Shown: piece after piece, positions 1 through 6,070 of the stretch
Numbering within the stretch: position 1 is the first letter of the stretch
Layout: every line of letters starts with the position of its first letter
NCBI GenBank assembly: GCA_007571115.1
Contig: RKSA01000206.1
Location: forward strand, 1 to 8,634
DNA length: 8,634 bases
From: Gammaproteobacteria bacterium
Lineage (GTDB): Bacteria; Pseudomonadota; Gammaproteobacteria; Pseudomonadales; Pseudohongiellaceae
Direction: 5' to 3'
The notes under the pieces: model-generated
Told to the model about the DNA's origin: nothing
The model's input: only the letters and a program-made list of their open reading frames with translations
Database searches by the model: none
Translations under genes and position numbers: made by a program

Positions 1-935
1 CCTATGATCGACTGCTGCGCGAAAGCCAGCGCTCGAGCGTCGACGGCGCCGAGTTCATTCGAATCCGCAAGCGAATCGAGAAACTGCGGCCCCTTAACGA
101 ACGCTTGAGGCATGTCGAAATCGACTTGGAAACCCAGGAAGCGCACCGCTACGAGCTAGTGCTCGAATGGGAGGAAATCAAGCAGCGCGAATTTCGCGTG
201 ATCGAGAACGCCGCGAAAAAGGTATCGAGGGAACTGCGCGGGAAAGTTGATGTTGCAGTGACGATGGAGTCGAACCGCCGTCCATTGGAGGACTTCCTGA
301 GAAAACAGGTGGGGGGATACCTCAAGCACGCCATTGACCGCCTGAACAACGAGCCGATGCTATCCCTGCGCGAGTTCTCGGAGCATTGCCGAAAGGGCAA
401 GGAGTCGTTGATGAAGGCCTACGGCCTGCCCGCAGGCACAGCGGGGCGGCTCGCCGGAGCAGGCCTCGACACGCATATGAAAATCGACGAACTCGAGCTT
501 CCCGCCGAGACCGAAATCAGACTCAACATAGCCTCCGATGATGAAACCGAGGAATGGCGATCGTTGGAGGAACTCTCCATGGGGCAGAAGGCAACTGCCA
601 TATTGCTGCTCTTGCTGCTCGACTTGCAGGCACCTCTGGTGGTGGACCAGCCCGAGGACGACCTTGACAACCGCTTCGTCACCGAGGGAATCGTGCCGAT
701 CATGCGGCGCGAGAAGCGCCGCAGGCAATTCATCTTTTCGACCCATAACGCGAACATCCCCGTGCTCGGCGACGCCGAACTGATTCTCGGCCTCACCGCT
801 TCGGGCGAAAAAGCGACGATCGCGCGCGAGCACATGGGCTCCCTGGATTCGCGGCCAGTTCGCGAGCTTGTTGAGGAAACGCTGGAAGGTGGCAAGGACG
901 CCTTTGAAATGCGCCGCTCCAAGTACGGATTCTGA
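1..935 (+). CDS. SMC/RecF-like ATPase, C-terminal part (TrlF-like PHP-AAA family), 5' truncated
   Basis: The frame is open from base 3 without a stop, so the gene starts upstream of the window; the TTG at 105 is only an internal codon. Visible in order: a charged, probably coiled-coil stretch (about 105-330), an ABC-type signature LSMGQKA (nt 573-593), a Walker B-like DQPEDDLD (nt 645-668) and an H-loop STHNANIPVLGDAEL (His at nt 744-746). The Walker A must lie outside the window. The combination of DQPEDDLD, THNANIPVLGDAEL and a C-terminal EGG...AF..R..KYGF is what I recall from TrlF-like proteins, in which an N-terminal PHP phosphoesterase domain is joined to an SMC-like ATPase. The PHP part is not visible here, so that assignment is family knowledge. 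ATP-driven DNA sensing or processing is the likely role. It ends one base before the next start codon, which suggests one operon. Alternative: another RecF/RecN-like overcoming-lysogenization or retron-type ATPase. Confidence 0.85.
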   Translation, partial: YDRLLRESQRSSVDGAEFIRIRKRIEKLRPLNERLRHVEIDLETQEAHRYELVLEWEEIKQREFRVIENAAKKVSRELRGKVDVAVTMESNRRPLEDFLRKQVGGYLKHAIDRLNNEPMLSLREFSEHCRKGKESLMKAYGLPAGTAGRLAGAGLDTHMKIDELELPAETEIRLNIASDDETEEWRSLEELSMGQKATAILLLLLLDLQAPLVVDQPEDDLDNRFVTEGIVPIMRREKRRRQFIFSTHNANIPVLGDAELILGLTASGEKATIAREHMGSLDSRPVRELVEETLEGGKDAFEMRRSKYGF

Positions 936-936
936 A

Positions 937-2142
937 ATGACGACGAAGACGGAATTGATCGAGATCATCGCGAACGGCGAGAGTTCCGGCGTCGAGTTCA
1001 AGCGCGATGTCTTGCAAAACCATGAGCTTGCCAGGGAACTCGTCGCTTTCCTGAACCTCGATGGCGGCATGGTGCTGCTTGGCGTGGAAGACGATGGAAG
1101 CATCGCTGGCCTGACGAGACCGGATTTGGAGGAATGGGTGATGACCGCGTGCCGCGACAAGATCAGGCCGGCCACAATCCCCTTTTTCGAGATCGTCAAG
1201 AACGTGCAGCCCGGCAAGGATGTCGCTGTCGTTCGCGTGGCTCGAGGTTTCGACGTGCATCGACGTCGGCACAACAATCGGGACTTCTATCATGTGCGCG
1301 TCGGCTCCGAGAGCCGGGAACTGGCCCACGAGGAATTGCGCCGCCTCTTCCAGCAGCGTGGCGCGTTCCGCGCCGATTTGATGCCTGTTTCCGGCACCAG
1401 AATGAGCGATTTGGATCATCGTCGGCTCAAGGACTACTTCGAGCGAGTAAGGCGGCAGGAAGTCCCTGATAGCGATGACGAGGACGGCTGGCGAACACTG
1501 CTGGTCAACACCGAAATCATGGTGGAACAGGGAGTGACGCTTTCGGGCCTGTTGCTGTTCGGGAACACTCCCAAGCGTTTCCTGCCCCAGGCCGGCATCG
1601 ACGCTGTGGCCTTCCCCGGAACCGAAAAGGACTATGCGGCCCGCGAGCGAAAGGCGCTGCGAGGCCCGATGACGCCTCTCAACGGCCAGGATGCGACCTT
1701 GCTGGAGTCGGGCCTGGTCGGACAGGCGCTGGAGTTCGTGCGGCGCAACACTCCAGCCACTTCCTGCCTCGAAAGCGACGGCAGCCGTCGGGAAAAGCCG
1801 GTCTACCCGGATGAAGCGGTTCGGGAGGCCGTGGTCAATGCACTGATTCACCGCGACTATCTCTTGATTCACACGGATATCGAACTGGCGGTGTACGAGG
1901 ACCGGCTGGAGATCGTTTCTCCCGGAAAGCTTCCGAACGGAATCACTCCCGAGCGCATGCGAGTCGGTGCGCGCTCCACACGCAACCAGCTCTTGAAGGA
2001 CGTAATGCGCGATTATGGCTATCTTGAGCACATGGGAATGGGCGTTCCGAGAAAGATCATCCGCGGAATGCAAGAGCACAACAACACCGACCCCGAGCTC
2101 ATCGAGGCTGACGAACGATTCACCGTGCGACTGCTCGCATGA
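937..2142 (+). CDS. AlbA_2 (Schlafen-type) / GHKL-like ATP-binding protein, COG2865-like
   Basis: A 401-residue protein. The N-terminal AlbA_2 domain (about residues 10-125) shows ESSGVEFKRD (15-24) and the glycine turn GGMVLLGVEDDG (43-54). The C-terminal half carries a GHKL-like ATP-binding region with REAVVNALIHRDY (296-308; E297 and N301 match the N-box) and EDRLEIVSPGKLP (321-333; D322 and the PG turn match the G1 box). The same order occurs in COG2865 predicted transcriptional regulators/ATP-binding proteins, whose biochemical role is poorly defined; AlbA_2 domains are related to the nucleic-acid-processing core of Schlafen proteins. I chose ATG 937 because the frame upstream to TTG 868 overlaps the preceding gene and adds 23 residues unlike the family, whereas 937 lies one base after the preceding stop with a weak CGGA seven bases upstream. 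The 1-base gap implies cotranscription with the ATPase. The stop codon lies at the junction of a 12-bp tandem duplication. Confidence 0.88.
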   Translation: MTTKTELIEIIANGESSGVEFKRDVLQNHELARELVAFLNLDGGMVLLGVEDDGSIAGLTRPDLEEWVMTACRDKIRPATIPFFEIVKNVQPGKDVAVVRVARGFDVHRRRHNNRDFYHVRVGSESRELAHEELRRLFQQRGAFRADLMPVSGTRMSDLDHRRLKDYFERVRRQEVPDSDDEDGWRTLLVNTEIMVEQGVTLSGLLLFGNTPKRFLPQAGIDAVAFPGTEKDYAARERKALRGPMTPLNGQDATLLESGLVGQALEFVRRNTPATSCLESDGSRREKPVYPDEAVREAVVNALIHRDYLLIHTDIELAVYEDRLEIVSPGKLPNGITPERMRVGARSTRNQLLKDVMRDYGYLEHMGMGVPRKIIRGMQEHNNTDPELIEADERFTVRLLA

Positions 2143-2152
2143 CTGCTCGCAT
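2129..2152 (+). repeat. 12-bp perfect tandem duplication across a stop codon
   Basis: The unit GACTGCTCGCAT occurs twice without interruption (2129-2140 and 2141-2152). The TGA stop of the AlbA_2 gene (2140-2142) is made by the last base of unit 1 and the first two of unit 2. With a single unit the frame would run on through TCC TCC AGG and stop at TGA 2209-2211, adding about 19 residues. This looks like replication slippage. Whether the longer form is ancestral cannot be decided from this sequence alone. Confidence 0.9.
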
Positions 2153-2343
2153 CCTCCAGGCCCTGTCATGCAATCTTTCCGGATGCCAGCAGGAACCAAC
2201 TTGGGGGTTGAGGGCGCTTTCGCTGCCTCCGCAGCAGAATCCCGAAACACGACCAATGCGATACGGCACTTGATGCGCCACCGCCCATGAGGCATCCTGC
2301 ACGGACAATGCATCACGAGACGAAACAGTGCCGCAGCCAGGCA
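2143..2343. other. Intergenic spacer upstream of the helicase, no convincing gene
   Basis: About 200 bp separate the AlbA_2 stop from the most likely helicase start. The only frames crossing it are short and lack a ribosome binding site or a recognisable product. It holds the second half of the 12-bp duplication and a small hairpin (2222-2235). I found no -35/-10 pair with acceptable spacing; TTGAGG at 2208-2213 has no good -10 partner. The helicase may therefore have its own unrecognised promoter or be read through from upstream. The helicase frame itself is open from ATG 2287, so part of this stretch (2287-2343) would be coding if that start is used. Confidence 0.5.
2222..2235. repeat. Small inverted repeat (5-bp stem, 4-base loop)
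   Basis: GCTGC-CTCC-GCAGC forms a perfect 5-bp stem, extendable past a C/A mismatch by three weaker pairs (TTT against GAA). No T-run follows, so it is not a standard intrinsic terminator. It sits midway between the AlbA_2 stop and the helicase start and could be chance. Confidence 0.35.
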
Positions 2344-5300
2344 ATGACATCCCCGATGGCTAGCCTCGACTTCGCGGCGAAGCCGCAGGCCGTTGCGGCG
2401 GTCGCCGAGGCGGCCCGGCTTTCATTCGGCTATCTCTCGAATCCCTCTTTCGCCACCGAGATTTCCTCGATCGATCCGTTGCCGCATCAACGGATCGCCG
2501 TCTACGAATCGATGCTCAAGCAATCTCCGTTGCGCTTCCTGCTGGCAGACGATGCCGGCGCGGGAAAGACGATCATGACGGGGCTGTACCTTCGCGAAAT
2601 GCTTGCGAGGCGTCTCATGCGCCGCGTTCTCGTGGTTCCTCCGGCGGGCCTCGTGGGCAACTGGGAACGCGAAATGCGCACCTTGTTCCGCCTGCCGTTC
2701 CGGATCGTTCATGGCGCCGATGCCCGTGCCAAAAACCCGTTCGTCGGGCCTGGCAGCGATCGTGTCATCGTCAGCCTCGACACGCTTGCTGGAGAGCGCA
2801 TGTTCAAGCGAATGCGCGAAGCCGTCGCTTCGGGCGAAGCGAATCCATACGATCTTGTGGTGTTCGACGAAGCCCACAAGCTTGCGGCTGACCGCGAGCA
2901 GATTTTTCGCATCCGCAAGACTGATCGCTACCGCCTCGCCGAGGCGCTCGCCGGATTGCCCAGCGAAGATGACCGATGGCAGCTCGGCTGGTCGGCGCCA
3001 AACATCCTGTTGCTGACGGCGACTCCCCACATGGGCAAGAATTTTCCCTATTACAGCCTATGGCGCCTGCTCGCGCCGGATGTGCTGACAACCTTCGAGG
3101 CATTCGAGAAATTCCCGGAAGAGCAGCGCCACCACTACATGATCCGCCGGACCAAGGAGGAAATGGTCCGTTTCGACGGCAGCGCCCTGTATCCGCAACG
3201 CCGCTGCGATACCCTGAGCTATTCCCTGAGCCCGGCGGAGCAGGCGCTGTACGAAGCGACAACGCAATACATCGCCGAGACATACAACAAGGCAAGTGTC
3301 TTGAATCGCTCTGTGAACCGCTCTGCTGCGCACCTTGCCATGAGCGTTTTCCAGCGTCGCCTCGCCAGCTCGACCCATGCCTTGATGCGCTCGTTCGAGC
3401 GGCGCCTCAGGCGCCTCGACGAGGCCATCGAACTCGTTCAAGCAGGCCGTGGCGACGAACTCGAACGAAGCCAGAAAAGCCTTGTGCGCACTTCCGATTT
3501 TTTCGCATCCCACACCGCCGACGAGGACGCAACCGATGAGGCCGGCAAGGAACAGGGCGAATCTTTCGAGGAGAAGGCACTTGCCGGGTTCGTCGCGAGT
3601 TCCCTGGTCAGCTTGAGAGAGGAACGCGCCGAGGTCGAAACCCTGCTCGCGCAAGCGCGGCGCCTTGACGAAGCCGGCGAGGACTCGAAGTTCGAAAAGT
3701 TGCGCACCGTCATGACCGACCCGAGCTACGAGCGCGAAAAGCTCATCGTCTTCACCGAGCACCGCGACACTGCGGAGTTTCTCGTGTGCCGCCTCGAAAG
3801 TCTCGGCTTCACGGGCCGGGTTGCCCTGATCCATGGCGGGCTTGGCTATCGCGAACGCGAGGCACAGGTCGAGCTGTTCCGGCGTCCGGCTGACGAGGGA
3901 GGCGCGAACTGCCTGATCGCGACCGATGCGGCGGGCGAAGGCATCAACTTGCAATTCTGCTGGCTCATGGCGAATTACGATGTGCCCTGGAACCCGGCGC
4001 GGCTCGAACAGCGAATGGGGCGAATCCACCGCTACGGGCAGGCCCACGACCCGGTCGTGATCGTCAATCTCGTTGCCGGGGAAACTCGCGAGGGGAAGGT
4101 TCTCCAAGTCCTTCTCGACAAGCTCGAAACGATCCGCAAGCAGCTCAGTTCCGACAAGGTGTTCGACGTTGTCGGCCGCTTGTTCGAGAACCGCCAGCTC
4201 AAGGACTACCTGGAACAGGCTACGACCGAGGATGGCGCCAGCAAGGCCATCGCGGCGCTCACCTGTCAATTGACCCCGGAACGAGTGACCGCCCTGGCCG
4301 AAGGGGAGCGCGGCCTGTATGGGGCAGGCGACGTGCGTGGCCGCCTTGGCGAGATCAATTCGGCCATGGAACGCGAGCAATATCGCCGCCTGCTGCCCGG
4401 CTATGTGCGCCACTTTGTCGAGACCGCAAGCCCCTTGCTTGGCCTGCGCCTCGAAGGAGACCCCGACGGCGTTTTCGAGCTCGCCCCCGAGCAGCCAGGA
4501 GCTGCCGATCCACTGCATGGCGCGAAGCAAGACTACCCCGAAGCAATGCGCAACCGCTTGACGGTGCGTCGGCCCGAAAGCGACGACTCGATCTGGATGC
4601 ACCCCGGCGAGCCGGTGTTCGACTGCTTCTGCAACGAGCTTTTGAGGCGCCACAGCAACGAAGCTCTGCGAGGCGCGATCTTCGCCGACCCCCATGCCGA
4701 AGCGCCCTATCTCTTCCACTTGGCGCAATTGTCGGTTGTGCGCCGCCGCCGCACCGAGGATCAGGAAGATCAGGGATATCCATTGGAAACGGTCGATACC
4801 CAACTCGTCGGAATGAGTCAGCAAGCCGATGGCAAGGTCGCTCCCTGCCCTCCGGAGCATCTGCTTCTGCAAAGCGGCGCAGACCATGTCGCGCCCGGCA
4901 GCATCGCTTTGGCAATGCGGGCAAGCGGCTTGCTGCCCGGCGCGGAGAACTGGCTGCACGAGAAGATGTCGGGCATGGTCGCCGAACACCGCGCTCGTAT
5001 CGAGGAGTCGCTGCCGGAACGGCGTAAATTGATCGAGCGTGGCCACGATCACAAGACCGCTGAGTTGATGAAGAAACGGAAGAGCATCTACAAGAGCGCT
5101 AAACAGGGCGACTCCAACGCGCGGGAGGAGATCGAGCACGTAAAAGAGCAGCAACGCCAGCTCGCTGCCGAAAAGGGGCACAGCCTCGACGGGCTCGAAG
5201 CCGAGCCGTCCCAGGTCGAGCCCGGCGAAATCACCATGATTGCCCTCGCCCTGGTCGTGCCGACCGATGATCGCGACGAGCGGCGCCGCCAAGACGCCGA

Positions 5301-5715
5301 AGTCGAACGAATCGCCATGGACGTCGCCCGCGCCCACGAGGAAGCGGCTGGCGCATCGGTTCAGGACGTATCCCGGCCCGCGCTGGCACGCGCTGCGGGG
5401 CTCGGCGACTGGCCCGGCTTCGACCTGCGCTCGACCCGCCCCGCTGGCACGCAACAGCAGCCGCAGGAACGCGCGATCGAGGTCAAGGGCCGCACCGGGA
5501 GCAGCGCCGTGGACATCAGCGACAACGAATGGGCCGCTGCCTGCAATCTCCGCGGCCGCTACTGGCTCTACGCCGTTTTCGATTGCGCCACGCCCAGGCC
5601 CTGCCTCGTCAAGGTCCAAGACCCATTCAGCCGCCTGCTCGTCAGGGATAGAGGAAGCGTCCAAATCCCCAAATCCGATCTCCTGGCATCAAGCACCAAG
5701 GAGGAAGACGAATGA
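2344..5715 (+). CDS. SNF2/HepA-type DEAH helicase with C-terminal DUF3883-like domain (DrmD/BrxHII-like)
   Basis: 1123 residues from ATG 2344. The superfamily 2 motifs are all present: PLPHQR before Walker A AGAGKT (71-76, K75), motif Ia VLVVPPAGLVGNWERE, motif II DEAH (175-178), motif III TATPH (225-229), motif IV FTEHRD (470-475), motif V ATDAAGEGINLQ (526-537) and motif VI QRMGRIHR (556-563) followed by YGQ. Motif II being DEAH and motif VI being RMGRIHRYGQ fit the HepA/SNF2 branch (COG0553). A basic, probably coiled-coil stretch follows (about 890-950), then a DUF3883/NO VEIN C-terminal-like domain (about 1000-1115) with GFD (D1027) and IEVKG (E1046, K1048), the spacing expected of a PD-(D/E)XK-type site. 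Such helicases accompany methylases in DISARM class 1, BREX type 3 and DUF1156 defence arrays; dsDNA translocation is the inferred activity. Start: the frame opens at ATG 2287, but residues before ASLDFAAKP are unlike the rest. ATG 2344 and 2356 both precede the conserved part, and none has a good Shine-Dalgarno. Confidence 0.93.
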   Translation: MTSPMASLDFAAKPQAVAAVAEAARLSFGYLSNPSFATEISSIDPLPHQRIAVYESMLKQSPLRFLLADDAGAGKTIMTGLYLREMLARRLMRRVLVVPPAGLVGNWEREMRTLFRLPFRIVHGADARAKNPFVGPGSDRVIVSLDTLAGERMFKRMREAVASGEANPYDLVVFDEAHKLAADREQIFRIRKTDRYRLAEALAGLPSEDDRWQLGWSAPNILLLTATPHMGKNFPYYSLWRLLAPDVLTTFEAFEKFPEEQRHHYMIRRTKEEMVRFDGSALYPQRRCDTLSYSLSPAEQALYEATTQYIAETYNKASVLNRSVNRSAAHLAMSVFQRRLASSTHALMRSFERRLRRLDEAIELVQAGRGDELERSQKSLVRTSDFFASHTADEDATDEAGKEQGESFEEKALAGFVASSLVSLREERAEVETLLAQARRLDEAGEDSKFEKLRTVMTDPSYEREKLIVFTEHRDTAEFLVCRLESLGFTGRVALIHGGLGYREREAQVELFRRPADEGGANCLIATDAAGEGINLQFCWLMANYDVPWNPARLEQRMGRIHRYGQAHDPVVIVNLVAGETREGKVLQVLLDKLETIRKQLSSDKVFDVVGRLFENRQLKDYLEQATTEDGASKAIAALTCQLTPERVTALAEGERGLYGAGDVRGRLGEINSAMEREQYRRLLPGYVRHFVETASPLLGLRLEGDPDGVFELAPEQPGAADPLHGAKQDYPEAMRNRLTVRRPESDDSIWMHPGEPVFDCFCNELLRRHSNEALRGAIFADPHAEAPYLFHLAQLSVVRRRRTEDQEDQGYPLETVDTQLVGMSQQADGKVAPCPPEHLLLQSGADHVAPGSIALAMRASGLLPGAENWLHEKMSGMVAEHRARIEESLPERRKLIERGHDHKTAELMKKRKSIYKSAKQGDSNAREEIEHVKEQQRQLAAEKGHSLDGLEAEPSQVEPGEITMIALALVVPTDDRDERRRQDAEVERIAMDVARAHEEAAGASVQDVSRPALARAAGLGDWPGFDLRSTRPAGTQQQPQERAIEVKGRTGSSAVDISDNEWAAACNLRGRYWLYAVFDCATPRPCLVKVQDPFSRLLVRDRGSVQIPKSDLLASSTKEEDE

Positions 5716-5723
5716 TCGCCTTT

Positions 5724-5753
5724 GCATTGCAAGACGGGTTAGACTGGCAATGC
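5724..5753. repeat. Inverted repeat in helicase/DUF2806-like spacer
   Basis: GCATTGC (5724-5730) and GCAATGC (5747-5753) are exact reverse complements separated by 16 bases. Position, nine bases after the helicase stop, would suit an operator dyad or an RNA stem-loop that affects read-through or mRNA stability. No T-run follows, so an intrinsic terminator is unlikely. Seven-base arms can arise by chance in a spacer of this length. Confidence 0.4.
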
Positions 5754-5797
5754 TTCTCGTGGAGGCGGAAGCCACAGCACTGCCAGCACATGGAGGA

Positions 5798-5804
5798 AAG
5801 GAGG
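5798..5804 (+). promoter_or_regulatory. Strong Shine-Dalgarno for the DUF2806-like ORF
   Basis: AAGGAGG lies eight bases upstream of ATG 5813, close to ideal. It is the best ribosome binding site in the window and decides the start at 5813 over the in-frame ATG at 5750, which has none. It is the main reason to believe the short ORF is, or recently was, translated. Confidence 0.8.
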
Positions 5805-5812
5805 ATTTTGCA

Positions 5813-6070
5813 ATGGTGGACGTGAACGTAAACATAAGGATTCCTGGGGTCGAAATGCTCCTGAAATATGTTGCGAGCGGCATAGGTGCGGTGGCTGGGC
5901 CGATGCCTGCCCCTTGGAAGGCTCGGCAAGAGACGGAGAGCCGGCGCATCAGCGCTGAGGGCCAGACCGACGCCTTGCAATTGATCACTGATGCCCAGAG
6001 AAAAAGGCATGTAATGCCTTCTCGTTGCGAAGGAAGCCCGTTGGAGGTAGCCCGGGTTTCCACGCCATGA
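5813..6070 (+). CDS. Truncated DUF2806-like protein (85 aa), probable gene remnant
   Basis: Residues 1-62 contain IPGVEMLLKYVASGIGAVAG (10-29), then an APWKAR segment and a charged helix ending in TDALQLITDAQ (52-62). This order of PG-(V/L)E...ASGIGAVAGPM..(P)W.A followed by an Ala/Glu/Gln-rich helix is what I recall at the N-terminus of DUF2806 proteins, a family of roughly 300 residues with no assigned biochemical function. After Q62 (nt 5998) the similarity stops: RKRHVMPSRC and onward has no family character, and neither other forward frame resumes it. About two thirds to three quarters of the protein would therefore be missing, consistent with a deletion whose edge lies near 6000. The start and Shine-Dalgarno are intact, and its TGA overlaps the methylase ATG. 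It may be a decaying remnant, a short functional peptide with a hydrophobic segment (16-30), or a translated leader. The family assignment is from memory and not checked. Confidence 0.65.
   Translation: MVDVNVNIRIPGVEMLLKYVASGIGAVAGPMPAPWKARQETESRRISAEGQTDALQLITDAQRKRHVMPSRCEGSPLEVARVSTP
6004..6020. repeat. Perfect 7-bp inverted repeat at the DUF2806-like truncation point
   Basis: AAGGCAT-GTA-ATGCCTT has 7-bp arms and a 3-base loop, and GAG (5998-6000) and CTC (6021-6023) could extend it past unpaired bases. It begins about five bases after the last family-like codon. It may be a hairpin in the mRNA between the two coupled genes, or a deletion scar. There is no T-run after it. Confidence 0.6.
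6043..6070 (+). promoter_or_regulatory. Displaced Shine-Dalgarno and ATGA start/stop overlap of the methylase
   Basis: GGAGGT (6043-6048) is 18 bases from ATG 6067, farther than the usual 5-10. The start codon overlaps the stop of the preceding ORF as ATGA (6067-6070). Together these suggest that the methylase is translated mainly by ribosomes that terminate on the short upstream ORF (translational coupling). No better in-frame start exists; TTG 6025 has no ribosome binding site. Confidence 0.55.

Noticed and set aside
868..936. Upstream TTG start for the AlbA_2 gene
   Set aside because: Would overlap the ATPase gene by 68 bases and add 23 residues unlike the family; ATG 937 fits a normal operon junction.
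793..2316. 507-codon open frame on the minus strand opposite the AlbA_2 gene
   Set aside because: Same kind of shadow; the plus-strand AlbA_2 and GHKL motifs are unambiguous.
3058..5664. 868-codon open frame on the minus strand opposite the helicase
   Set aside because: Mirror of codon bias in a GC-rich gene; the plus strand has every helicase motif and the minus-strand translation shows no domain.
5722..5755. Possible promoter (TTGCAT or TTGCAA with TAGACT or AATGCT)
   Set aside because: No combination has both acceptable boxes and 16-18 base spacing.
5712..5825. 37-codon ORF starting in an ATGA overlap with the helicase stop
   Set aside because: Tryptophan- and cysteine-rich sequence of no family character that overlaps the much better supported ORF at 5813; likely chance, although a leader peptide cannot be excluded.
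5992..6066. Frameshifted continuation of the DUF2806-like protein
   Set aside because: The other two forward frames give either a quick stop or a sequence without the expected family pattern, so a simple frameshift does not explain the truncation.
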